A DNA stretch of 19,789 bases from RGIG1918 sp045536045 (GCA_045536045.1 JAZSMU010000097.1:1-19789); one strand, 5' to 3'; counted from the stretch's first letter, positions 13,461-19,789 are shown. Numbers and translations are program-made. Notes: a model not told the origin generated them from the sequence alone.

Positions 13461-15173
13461 ATGAAGATAGGAAGCACAGTTTATTTTAAGCCAAATTTTA
13501 AAGGAGATTATTGGCTAACAACAGATGTTCACGATAAACTCCCTATGCATTGTGGCGTTTTAGATAAAATGTCAGAATCTATAAAAACTTCAAAAGAAAA
13601 AACAACACTTTTAGATAATGGCGATAGCTTCGGTAATATTTTTAGACTTGGTGCAACTCAAAAAATATTAGAAAATTTTACTAAAATCAACCCAGATACC
13701 AATGTTGTTTTTAATATGGGTAATAAAGAGCTATACACCCTAACAAAAGAAATTACCAAAGAAGAGCTAAAGGGTGGTTACGCTAATCTAACGCCTGCTC
13801 AACAAGATAAAATAGATTACATTAAAATGATGCAAGAGTTAAAAGCAAAAAACGACAAAATTCATTTTGTTTCTTGCTTTGCAAGCCATCTAGAAACTAG
13901 ATGCGATATTCCAGCTGGACTTATTGAACCATACGCAATAATTGATGATGTTGTTGATGGCGAAAATAAAAAAGTGCTAATTTTAGGAACATCAATTGGA
14001 AACGGCAGAGAATTTGGAATTGAAACTCAAAAAGCAGAGCTTGGAAAAGTTATAGAAGAAATCAAAGAAAAAGGCGAAGAATATGACTACGCTGTTTTAA
14101 TGTCGCACAATAATTCAGATAAAATAAACGACAGAAGCTTTAGTGAAATTATTGATTTTATTGAAGAAAAAGGAATTAAAAACCTAAAATTTGTTGTTGG
14201 TGGACATATGCATGCCTTATATGATGAAGATTATAAAGGCAAAAAAATCCTCTTTCCTCCAGCAAGTGGCAAGGGTGCTTTAATGGTAGCACTTAGAAAA
14301 AATGAAGTTTATGCACCAAAAATAAATATCGGGGCAGATGCCCACGATTTTTCTTCTCTAAACGGAAGCAAAGACAATAAAATAATTGCAAACACAAATA
14401 TTTCAAATCCTATCAAAATAAGCAAAAGACACGAAGAAATTTTACTTGAAGCGAACAAAGACTACAAAAAACAACTTGTGCAAATGCCACTAAGCTTAAA
14501 GGCAAAAGATTATTCTGAAGAATTAACAAACACAAGCGAATTGGGAACATTTTTTGCAAATAGCGCAAGAGATATAACTGGTGCTGATTTTGCATTTTTC
14601 TTATTTTCAGATTTTAGAGAAGCACCACCAGAAAAAGGTAGTTTTTTAACTCCATACAACATTAAAGATATTATAAATTTTGATAAAAGCATTTGGACAA
14701 GAACAATAAGTGCTAAAGAAGTTAAAGAACTTTTTGAAAGAGCATTTAAAGACCAAAAAAATCCAGAAAACCCCTGTGGGCTAGAATTTTCAAATAACAT
14801 TAGAATAACAAGAACAGTAAATGACGAAAATGTTATTAAACAAATTGAAATCAAAAAAGATGGCGAATGGCAAAAATTACTTGACGAAAATAGTCAAATT
14901 AAAGATGAATTTAAAAACTCAACATTCAAAATTGCAACTTGTTCACAATTATCACAAGGAAAAAGATTTGGCTTTGAAATGTTCAAAGATGACAAAGCAG
15001 AAGTATTTTTAGACAAATCAAGAGAAATTTATAACCCAAAATTTATCCTTGAAGAACTTGACCCAGAATTTCAAGGACGCATTTTGCAATCAACAGCACT
15101 AACTTGGGGGCTTCATCAAGCCAAAGAAAAAGGTGTTGAAAAAATTGAAAGAGCAGAAGTTATAACTGTTTAG
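13461..15173 (+). CDS. UshA-like metallophosphoesterase/5'-nucleotidase with altered active site
   Basis: The 570-residue protein has an N-terminal calcineurin-type phosphoesterase domain and a C-terminal 5'-nucleotidase domain (about 340-560). The likely metal ligands are Asp22 and His24 (TTDVHDKL), Asp55 (LLDNGDSFGN), Asn88 (NMGNKE), His216 (LMSHNN), His249 and His251 (VVGGHMHAL). In UshA the asparagine ligand is followed by the catalytic His-Asp pair (GNHEFD). Here the sequence is GNKELY, so His is Lys89 and Asp is Tyr92. The substrate-domain text LGTFFANSARDITGADFAFF and TPYNIKDIINFDKSIW is normal. There is no signal peptide; the N-terminus VYFKPNFKGDYW has an FKG motif instead. Activity is uncertain. 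ATG 13461 has no Shine-Dalgarno. Its stop interlocks with the convergent gene's. Confidence 0.85.
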   Translation: MKIGSTVYFKPNFKGDYWLTTDVHDKLPMHCGVLDKMSESIKTSKEKTTLLDNGDSFGNIFRLGATQKILENFTKINPDTNVVFNMGNKELYTLTKEITKEELKGGYANLTPAQQDKIDYIKMMQELKAKNDKIHFVSCFASHLETRCDIPAGLIEPYAIIDDVVDGENKKVLILGTSIGNGREFGIETQKAELGKVIEEIKEKGEEYDYAVLMSHNNSDKINDRSFSEIIDFIEEKGIKNLKFVVGGHMHALYDEDYKGKKILFPPASGKGALMVALRKNEVYAPKINIGADAHDFSSLNGSKDNKIIANTNISNPIKISKRHEEILLEANKDYKKQLVQMPLSLKAKDYSEELTNTSELGTFFANSARDITGADFAFFLFSDFREAPPEKGSFLTPYNIKDIINFDKSIWTRTISAKEVKELFERAFKDQKNPENPCGLEFSNNIRITRTVNDENVIKQIEIKKDGEWQKLLDENSQIKDEFKNSTFKIATCSQLSQGKRFGFEMFKDDKAEVFLDKSREIYNPKFILEELDPEFQGRILQSTALTWGLHQAKEKGVEKIERAEVITV

Positions 15174-15370
15174 TTGTGGTTCAAAACAGTTGAAATCAAA
15201 TCGCCATAGTTATTAACTGTGCCATTTGTTTCTTCTAAAGAATATTTAATGTCTGGATTTTTTTCTAATTCTTCATCAATTCTATCGTAAGCTTCGTCTA
15301 TATCTTTATAATTTCCTAATAATTTTTTAGAATCAAATCCGTCTTTTTCAACTAAATACACGTGATACAT
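15170..15370 (-). CDS. Small acidic protein of unknown function (66 aa)
   Basis: This gene codes for 66 residues, beginning MYHVYLVEKDGFDSKKLLGN and ending with YGDLISTVLNHN. It is acidic, lacks cysteine and has no signal or membrane helix, so it is probably cytosolic. AGGAG lies just before ATG 15370 and a promoter can be read upstream, which makes a real gene likely. The longer frame from 15418 runs through that promoter. I recognise no family. The stop overlaps that of the phosphoesterase gene by four bases (TTAG read both ways), so the two convergent genes share their ends. Confidence 0.7.
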   Translation of the reverse strand: MYHVYLVEKDGFDSKKLLGNYKDIDEAYDRIDEELEKNPDIKYSLEETNGTVNNYGDLISTVLNHN

Positions 15371-15389
15371 ATTTTCTCCTTTTTTAAAT

Positions 15390-15418
15390 ATTTTAAGATA
15401 AAAAGTAAAAAAGCACAA
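15390..15418 (-). promoter_or_regulatory. Promoter of the small acidic protein gene
   Basis: TTGTGC and TAAAAT on the minus strand are 17 bp apart, followed by a leader of roughly 15 nt with AAGGAG before the ATG. It is the best-spaced -35/-10 pair among the minus-strand genes here. Confidence 0.55.
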
Positions 15419-15481
15419 TTAAGCAATGAATAAAGCATTCAAAGTATAGAAAATGTTGGTGTTTAGTGGTTTAATTAGGGT

Positions 15482-15802
15482 ATGATAGACGAATTTGTTG
15501 AAGAAGACAGTGTTTTAAAACAAATTGGGCTTGAGCTTATGTTTATGACCGAAGACAAATATTCTTCTCCTGAGGGCATAACATCAGTTGAGCTTGCAAA
15601 AATTTTAAATATTGACCTTACAACAGTTAAAAGAAAATTAAAAATTTTACATGAAAATAATTTAGTCAGAGTTGTTGGAATCAACCCAAAATATTGGAAA
15701 TTTGACGAATACAGTTTTCAAAGAATGGATGTTGAAAACGAAATATATAGGCTTTTAACTTGCTTTGATGATGTAGATTTTGATAGGTATTTTGATTTTT
15801 AA
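15482..15802 (+). CDS. Winged-helix DNA-binding protein (106 aa)
   Basis: A short protein whose middle reads ITSVELAKILNIDLTTVKRKLKILHENNLVRVVG, a helix-turn-helix followed by a wing, as in MarR/ArsR-like or GntR-like domains. The N-terminus is acidic (MIDEFVEEDS) and the C-terminus ends with FDDVDFDRYFDF, both without a recognisable effector domain. It ends exactly where rlmD starts (TAA then ATG), so it is the first gene of the rlmD-mtaB unit and might control it. No operator dyad of convincing quality was found upstream. The start has only AGGG as a weak ribosome site. The DNA-binding call is sound, the family is not assigned. Confidence 0.72.
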   Translation: MIDEFVEEDSVLKQIGLELMFMTEDKYSSPEGITSVELAKILNIDLTTVKRKLKILHENNLVRVVGINPKYWKFDEYSFQRMDVENEIYRLLTCFDDVDFDRYFDF

Positions 15803-17170
15803 ATGAAACAAGACGAAATTATTGAATTAAAAATAGAAAAATTAACTTTTGGAGGAGAAGCACTTTCAAGGCACAATGACTTTGTTTTTTTTGTTAAGGG
15901 TGCCTGCCCTAATGATATAGTTAAAGCAAGAATTACAAAATTAAACAAAAGCTATGGTAGAGCAGAAATTATTGAAATTGTTGAGCCATCGGAATATAGA
16001 GTTAAACCATTTTGTCCAATATTCAACGCTTGTGGAAGTTGCAATTGGCAGTTTATAGATTATAAATATCAATTAAAAGAAAAAGAAAATATCTTAAAAG
16101 AAACGCTAAAATTAGAAGATAATGTTGAATTTTTAGGAGTTGAAAAAAGCCCAGAGCTAAAAGAATATAGATGTAAAGTTCAATATCCAATTGAAGAAAC
16201 AAAAAATTCTAAAAGAATTTTAGCAGGATACTATAGAGAAAAATCCCATCAACTAACAAATATAAAATTTTGCCCAATTCAGCCAAAAATTGTTGATGAA
16301 ATAGTTGAATTTGTTCGTGAGAATTGGACTTTAGGTGCATATTGCAACTATAACAAAAATGGGCTATTAAAAAACATTCTTTTAAGATGTTCGGCAAATT
16401 CTAAAAATATTTCAACTGTTTTTGTTCTCCATACAGACAAATTAACAAAAGCACAAACAAGCGAAATTGATATTTTTGTTAAAAAATTAACTCAAAAATT
16501 CAAAGAAATTAAAAGTTTCAACATCAATTATAATAACGAAGAAACAAACACGATTTTAGGAAATGCAACAGAAAAAATTTTTGGCGAAGATTTTATTGAA
16601 GAAAAATTAAAATATAAAAATTCTGAAAAAACATACAAAATTGGCTCAACAAGCTTTTTCCAAACAAACCCAAAAATGGCAAGTGTTATGTTTGAGCATA
16701 TAAAATCTTTAATAGATGAAAATTCATCAATTTTAGATGCTTACGGTGGAGTTGGCTCAATTGGAATTTGGACAAGCGACAAGGCAAATAAAATAACTCT
16801 TGTTGAAGAAAATTCTAATGCCGTTAAATTTGCAAAAGAAAATTTTAAGCTAAATTCAGTTAAAAATTACGAAGTTTTTGAAGGAGATGCAAAAGTAATT
16901 TTCAATAATTTTCTTCTCAAAAAGAAAACTTTTGATTGTGTAATTTTAGACCCACCAAGAAAAGGCTCAGACAAAAAAGCTCTTGAAGTGATTTCAAAAT
17001 TAACAAACAAAATTATCTATACATCATGCAACCCTCAAACCTTAGCAAGAGATATTAAAATTTTAGAAGAAAAAGGCTTTAAACTGAAGTCCGTTAGGGC
17101 TTTTGATATGTTCCCAAATACATACCATATGGAAACTGTTGCACTAATTGAAAGGGATATTAATGCCTAA
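15803..17170 (+). CDS. rlmD: 23S rRNA (uracil-C5)-methyltransferase, RlmD/RumA type
   Basis: This SAM-dependent enzyme methylates C5 of a uridine in 23S rRNA. The N-terminal TRAM domain (IELKIEKLTFGGEALSRHND, KARITKLNKSYGRAEI) is followed by the iron-sulfur cysteines Cys71, Cys77, Cys80 (CPIFNACGSCNWQ) and Cys157 (KFCPIQP). The SAM motif is ILDAYGGVGSIGIW, the DPPRKG loop is present, and the catalytic Cys409 lies in YTSCNPQTLARD, with VALIERD near the end. At 455 residues it fits the RlmD/TrmA class. RlmD and RlmC are similar, but the TRAM domain and cluster favour RlmD; the exact uridine cannot be told from sequence. It follows the winged-helix gene without a gap and overlaps mtaB by eight bases. 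Confidence 0.88.
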   Translation: MKQDEIIELKIEKLTFGGEALSRHNDFVFFVKGACPNDIVKARITKLNKSYGRAEIIEIVEPSEYRVKPFCPIFNACGSCNWQFIDYKYQLKEKENILKETLKLEDNVEFLGVEKSPELKEYRCKVQYPIEETKNSKRILAGYYREKSHQLTNIKFCPIQPKIVDEIVEFVRENWTLGAYCNYNKNGLLKNILLRCSANSKNISTVFVLHTDKLTKAQTSEIDIFVKKLTQKFKEIKSFNINYNNEETNTILGNATEKIFGEDFIEEKLKYKNSEKTYKIGSTSFFQTNPKMASVMFEHIKSLIDENSSILDAYGGVGSIGIWTSDKANKITLVEENSNAVKFAKENFKLNSVKNYEVFEGDAKVIFNNFLLKKKTFDCVILDPPRKGSDKKALEVISKLTNKIIYTSCNPQTLARDIKILEEKGFKLKSVRAFDMFPNTYHMETVALIERDINA

Positions 17171-18395
17171 GTTTGTTGTTAAATCTCTAGGTTGTAAATT
17201 GAACCAGCTAGAGGGGCAAATTATAGCTGAAAGACTTTCTGAAATTGGGTTTGAGCAAACAAAAAATATTAAAGAAGCGAATTATTTTATCCTAAATTCT
17301 TGCACAGTTACAGGTAGTGCAGATAGCGAAGTAAACTATATTTTAAACAAAGCAAAAAGAGAAAATGAAGATATAATAAGGATTTTGGCAGGGTGCGTGG
17401 TTGATGCTGAAATTGAAAATGTTCAAAACTCAGCAGAAATTATTTTAAAAAATTCTGAGAAATTAAAAATTGCAGAAATTTTAAAGGACAAAAAACAAGA
17501 ATTTGAAGACGAATTTTTGTATGCAACAATTAAAAATCCGACTTCATCAAGAGTTAATGTCAAAATTCAAGATGGTTGTAATAATTCTTGTGCCTATTGC
17601 ATAATTCCAAAAGCAAGAGGGAAATCCCGTTCTAATAGCGTTAAAAATATCATTTCTCAAATTGAAAAAATTGTTGAAAAAGGAAGAGATGAGGTTATTT
17701 TAACAGGAATTCATATTGGGCTTTGGGGATGCGAATTTGGGCAAAATCTTGTTGATTTACTTAAAGAAATTGAAAAAACAGAAATCAAAAGGTATCGTCT
17801 AGGAAGCCTTTATGTAAATGAAATTTCAGATGAGCTTATTGATTTTTTGAAAAATAGCAAAAAATTCTGCCCTCATTTCCATTTGAGTTTGCAGAGCATG
17901 ACGGATAAGACTTTAAAGAATATGAACAGGTTTTATTCTGTTCAAGATGAGCTAAATACGATTGAAAAATTGCACAAAAACTTTGATTTACCATTTTTGG
18001 GTGCAGATATAATTGTTGGTTTTCCAATGGAAACAAATGAAGATTTTATTGAAACTTTAGAAAATGTAAAAAGAGCAAAACTCACTAAAATTCACGTTTT
18101 TCCATATTCAAAAAGACCAAACACAATTGCTGAAAAAATGCTAGAACAAGTTGATGAGGGGATTAAAAAAGAACGTGCAAGGAAATTAATTAAGGTTTCG
18201 GATAAGTTTAAAGCTGAATTTATTGAAAAAAATATTGGACGTGAGCTTAGTGTAATTTTTGAAGAAAAAATCCAAAAAGACGGCACCAGAAAAGGAATAA
18301 CAGAAAATTATATTGAAATTTATACTCCAAGCGAAGATTTTGAGCCAAATAAAATTAAAAAAATAGTGCTTAAAAAAGAACACATAAAATCTTAA
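17163..18395 (+). CDS. mtaB: tRNA (N6-L-threonylcarbamoyladenosine(37)-C2)-methylthiotransferase MtaB
   Basis: MtaB is a radical-SAM enzyme that turns t6A37 of some tRNAs into ms2t6A. The 410 residues have the N-terminal UPF0004 cluster cysteines Cys11 (SLGCKLNQLE), Cys47 (NSCTVTG) and Cys78 (AGCV). The radical-SAM motif is Cys139-xxx-Cys143-xx-Cys146 in QDGCNNSCAYCIIPKARG. HLSLQSM, GADIIVGFPMET and FPYSKRPNT follow, and a C-terminal TRAM-like part (REL...SVIFEEKI) closes it. The QLEGQI after the first cysteine distinguishes MtaB from MiaB and RimO. ATG 17163 is used: AGGGAT lies upstream and it overlaps rlmD by ATGCCTAA; the frame five codons further up would start at a TTG. No terminator is seen before the tRNA promoter. 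Confidence 0.92.
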   Translation: MPKFVVKSLGCKLNQLEGQIIAERLSEIGFEQTKNIKEANYFILNSCTVTGSADSEVNYILNKAKRENEDIIRILAGCVVDAEIENVQNSAEIILKNSEKLKIAEILKDKKQEFEDEFLYATIKNPTSSRVNVKIQDGCNNSCAYCIIPKARGKSRSNSVKNIISQIEKIVEKGRDEVILTGIHIGLWGCEFGQNLVDLLKEIEKTEIKRYRLGSLYVNEISDELIDFLKNSKKFCPHFHLSLQSMTDKTLKNMNRFYSVQDELNTIEKLHKNFDLPFLGADIIVGFPMETNEDFIETLENVKRAKLTKIHVFPYSKRPNTIAEKMLEQVDEGIKKERARKLIKVSDKFKAEFIEKNIGRELSVIFEEKIQKDGTRKGITENYIEIYTPSEDFEPNKIKKIVLKKEHIKS

Positions 18396-18403
18396 TTTTC
18401 TTC

Positions 18404-18432
18404 TTGCGTAAAATTTTTTTTGTTGTTATAAT
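18404..18432 (+). promoter_or_regulatory. Promoter of tRNA-Asn
   Basis: TTGCGT and TATAAT are 17 bp apart, and TG-T before the TATAAT forms an extended -10. It lies right after mtaB and about 55 bp before the mature tRNA. The leader holds a 7-bp hairpin (GTCTTAA, loop GCGA, TTAAGGC, 18439-18456) lacking a T-run, so it is not a terminator. Confidence 0.65.
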
Positions 18433-18488
18433 AACTAAGTCTTAAGCGATTAAGGCAAATGAAAATTAAATAATTTTATTACACACAT

Positions 18489-18563
18489 TCCTCGATAGCT
18501 CAATGGTGGAGCAACCGGCTGTTAACCGGTAGGTTGTTGGTTCGAGTCCAACTCGGGGAGCCA
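18489..18563 (+). tRNA. tRNA-Asn (anticodon GTT), CCA encoded
   Basis: The acceptor arms TCCTCGA and TCGGGGA pair with one T-G wobble. The D arm starts AGCTCAATGG. The anticodon stem ACCGG/CCGGT holds the loop CTGTTAA with anticodon GTT. The T arm has TTGGTTCGAGTCCAA with the TTCGAGT pattern. The discriminator base G is followed by an encoded CCA. All stems and lengths are normal (75 nt with CCA). Confidence 0.97.
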
Positions 18564-18566
18564 TTT

Positions 18567-18597
18567 AAAAAAGGACCTAAGAAATTAGGTCTTTTTT
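18567..18597 (+). terminator. Intrinsic terminator of the tRNA-Asn transcript
   Basis: GACCTAA, loop GAAA and TTAGGTC form a 7-bp stem with an A-run before and six T residues after, four bases past the CCA end. Confidence 0.9.
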
Positions 18598-18677
18598 GTG
18601 TTTATATGCTCCCTTCCGTATTTGACTTTCTAATTCGCTTTGCTCATAAGAAACTCATAAAACTCGGGGAGTTTTTT

Positions 18678-18717
18678 AATATTAAGGCGGTGGGTTGAAA
18701 CCCACCGCCTTAATATT
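18678..18717. repeat. Near-perfect GC-rich palindrome (17-bp stem, 6-nt loop)
   Basis: AATATTAAGGCGGTGGG, the loop TTGAAA and CCCACCGCCTTAATATT form a stem of 17 matched pairs. It is richer in GC at its centre than anything around it and is framed by AATATT ends, as in REP- or MITE-like sequences. No T-run follows on either strand, so it is a poor terminator. Whether it recurs in the genome cannot be seen here. Confidence 0.75.
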
Positions 18718-18869
18718 TGGAGATTTTTACCAAATTGGACGAGAACCACAAGGCGTTAGCCTTGTTTTAGGTTTAAGCTTTAGTTGGTGTTGTTCAAGTA
18801 GAACCGACTATTAACTTTTTTGTAAGTAAAATACTATAAACAGAGTATTTATTGCAGTTAAAATTAATG

Positions 18870-18875
18870 TACAAT
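18870..18875 (+). promoter_or_regulatory. Possible leaderless -10 element of the zinc-ribbon gene
   Basis: TACAAT preceded by TG lies seven bases before ATG 18883, with no Shine-Dalgarno in between. The layout is the same as at the three minus-strand leaderless starts, but the hexamer is weaker and no -35 is seen. Confidence 0.35.
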
Positions 18876-18882
18876 TATCACC

Positions 18883-19098
18883 ATGATTACTGTAATACAT
18901 TTTAAATCTTTAATTGAAGCGTTTTTATTTTATGCAATTTTGTTTATATTAATCACAATTCCTGCTTTTTATTTTTATAAAAAGTCGATAAAGACACGCA
19001 AAACATACAAATGTAGAGAATGTGGAGAAACATATCAAACAGAGCACATGGAATCTTTATGTTGTAAAGTTTGTGGGGCAGAAGTAGATGAAATTTAA
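18883..19098 (+). CDS. Small membrane-anchored zinc-ribbon protein (71 aa)
   Basis: A hydrophobic N-terminal helix (residues 10-31, LIEAFLFYAILFILITIPAF) is followed by a basic stretch and a zinc ribbon with Cys44-x-x-Cys47 (KCRECGETYQ) and Cys61 or Cys60 with Cys64 (CCKVCGAEV). The ribbon would face the cytosol if the positive charges after the helix set the topology. The family is unknown to me; similar short ribbon proteins often accompany other membrane or redox proteins. Its stop overlaps the start of the next gene by 11 bases, so the two are probably coupled. Confidence 0.7.
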   Translation: MITVIHFKSLIEAFLFYAILFILITIPAFYFYKKSIKTRKTYKCRECGETYQTEHMESLCCKVCGAEVDEI

Positions 19099-19675
19099 AA
19101 AAGCTTTTTCTGATTTATTTGAGAATATAGTTTTAAAGTTCATTCACTTAAAGCATTTTTACCCATATTTATTTGTTCATAAACCGCTATGTGCTAAATA
19201 TAGAGTTGACAGTATGAATATTGGAAACCTTTTTATCTGTAGGAGTTGTTTTTTTCTATATTTAGGGGTATTATTAGCATTTATACTGTATAAGTATATA
19301 AATATTAGTTTTTCATTTTTGTTAATGGGTTTAACGATTATAGTATTATTATCAAATCCATTTTATTACAGATTTTATTCGAGAATAACTAGGGATGCTT
19401 CCAGATTTTTTCTTGGCTTTCTAACTATAATATATTTAATAAAAATGTACAGTTATGATAAATTACTTTTTGCTAGTTCTATCTTGTGTTTATTAATAGT
19501 AAAGCATTTATATAATACCCAACGGCAAAAAGTTGATTTATGTAGTAACTGTAATGAATTAACTAATAGTAATATTTGTACAGGTTACACTATGCAGGCA
19601 AATGCAATTTTACAAATAGAAGAAGAAATGTCAAATTATATAATGTACAGGAGATGGAGATTTAAAAATGATTAA
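19088..19675 (+). CDS. Cysteine-rich membrane protein resembling DUF2085 (195 aa)
   Basis: Three or four membrane helices are visible, such as FFLYLGVLLAFILYKY, FLLMGLTIIVLLSN, FFLGFLTIIYLIKM and LLFASSILCLLIVKHL. HKPLCAKYRVDSMNIGNLF and ICRSCFFLYLG near the N-terminus (Cys35, Cys51, Cys54), RITRDASRFFLGF in the middle and CSNCNELTNSNICTGYTM (Cys152, Cys155, Cys164) near the C-terminus recall DUF2085 membrane proteins, which have Cys-rich loops and an arginine-rich helix start. The match is partial, so I call it only similar. Function is unknown. It overlaps its neighbours at both ends (11 and 8 bases), making it the middle gene of a three-gene unit. Confidence 0.6.
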   Translation: MKFKKAFSDLFENIVLKFIHLKHFYPYLFVHKPLCAKYRVDSMNIGNLFICRSCFFLYLGVLLAFILYKYINISFSFLLMGLTIIVLLSNPFYYRFYSRITRDASRFFLGFLTIIYLIKMYSYDKLLFASSILCLLIVKHLYNTQRQKVDLCSNCNELTNSNICTGYTMQANAILQIEEEMSNYIMYRRWRFKND

Positions 19676-19789
19676 TAGAGAAGATTTATTATCAGGAACC
19701 CGACCTGATGTAAGTTCAAGAATTTTAATGACTGTTGAAAATAATTTTCAAGGTTATGAAATCGTTGATTATAAAGGAATGGTTTGGGG
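19668..19789 (+). CDS. YbjQ/DUF74-like protein (5' part only)
   Basis: Forty complete codons are seen before the window ends. After a leader (MINREDLLSGTRPDVSSRIL) the text NFQGYEIVDYKGMVWG matches the opening of YbjQ-type proteins (PF01906), which start with a strand-turn like G..I..Y.G.V.G. Those proteins form pentameric barrels whose function is not settled. ATG 19668 has GGAGA at a fitting distance and overlaps the previous stop by eight bases (ATGATTAA). The fragment is short, so the family call is moderate. Confidence 0.55.
   Translation, partial: MINREDLLSGTRPDVSSRILMTVENNFQGYEIVDYKGMVW

Larger units (their letters stand above)
18598..18882. repeat. Gene-free segment with a tRNA 3'-end copy, palindrome and hairpins
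   Basis: I see no supported gene in these 285 bases. CTCATAA occurs twice at an 11-base interval (18643 and 18654). AACTCGGGGAG (18661-18671) repeats bases 18550-18560 of the tRNA-Asn 3' end, though AAAACTC-GGG-GAGTTTT also makes its own hairpin with a T-run. A 40-bp palindrome follows at 18678-18717. A third hairpin (ACAAGGC, loop GTTA, GCCTTGT) lies at 18748-18765. Together they suggest a non-coding repeat element or the scar of an integrated element. Confidence 0.5.

Noticed and set aside
18439..18456. Hairpin between mtaB and tRNA-Asn as an mtaB terminator
   Set aside because: It has no T-run and lies downstream of the tRNA promoter, so it is more likely part of the tRNA leader.
17163..18563. 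Functional pairing of mtaB with the adjacent tRNA-Asn
   Set aside because: MtaB is known for ms2t6A on tRNA-Lys; adjacency to tRNA-Asn is probably chance.
18598..18882. Minus-strand reading frames through the tRNA-adjacent segment (for example ending in PEFYEFLMSKAN)
   Set aside because: They run through the palindrome, have no ribosome site or start signal, and look like translated repeat DNA.
1..19789. CRISPR array or complete insertion sequence
   Set aside because: No regular spaced repeats and no transposase or Cas gene were found.

Overview
The window is AT-rich DNA, densely packed with bacterial genes, and has a Gram-negative-like gene content (an LL-diaminopimelate aminotransferase-type enzyme for meso-DAP, exported proteins, an envelope lytic transglycosylase). 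My best guess, an inference from gene style and not from any search, is a non-photosynthetic relative of Cyanobacteria such as Gastranaerophilales (Vampirovibrionia/Melainabacteria). The low GC, the DapL-type enzyme and two proteins with a short N-terminal (F/Y)KG motif fit that group as I remember it. There is no rRNA, CRISPR array or complete insertion sequence.

Layout. 1-3381, minus strand, amino-acid metabolism: a DapL-like aminotransferase, hisH and an unlisted 50-codon gene form one unit. A second unit, cysK-cysE, has its own promoter and makes cysteine; cysE runs off the left edge. 3538-5585: an orphan NarL-type response regulator, an exported protein of unknown function whose stop codon interlocks with the regulator's, and a secreted lytic transglycosylase behind a long leader. 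A bidirectional hairpin terminator closes both this gene and pgk. 5651-9427, minus strand: ricT (PSP1), rsfS, a short dihydrolipoamide-dehydrogenase-type enzyme and pgk, packed as an operon with a second promoter for pgk. 9468-13047, plus strand: a SNF2-family ATPase that starts at TTG, then an overlapping gene of unknown family with a duplicated GFWG motif and a CxxC segment. 13051-15370: a small DUF486 membrane protein (minus), a large UshA-like metallophosphoesterase that has lost its catalytic His-Asp pair (plus), and a 66-residue acidic protein (minus). 15482-18395, plus strand: a winged-helix protein, rlmD and mtaB, an RNA-modification operon.

18404-18882: tRNA-Asn(GTT) with promoter, encoded CCA and terminator, followed by 285 bp without a gene. 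That stretch holds an 11-nt copy of the tRNA 3' end, a near-perfect 40-bp GC-rich palindrome and other hairpins. It looks like a repeat or an old integration scar. 18883 to the end: a tightly overlapping three-gene unit (membrane-anchored zinc ribbon, cysteine-rich membrane protein resembling DUF2085, and the start of a YbjQ-like gene) that may be accessory cargo next to the tRNA.

The most interesting signals are: a repeated promoter layout with TATAAT (or TACAAT) only 6-7 nt before the start codon, implying leaderless mRNAs for four genes; the (F/Y)KG N-terminal motif in two unrelated proteins, one of them easily missed; the palindrome-rich tRNA-adjacent segment; the GFWG protein coupled to the SNF2 ATPase; and the phosphoesterase with an altered active site. 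I found no complete new defence or mobile system.
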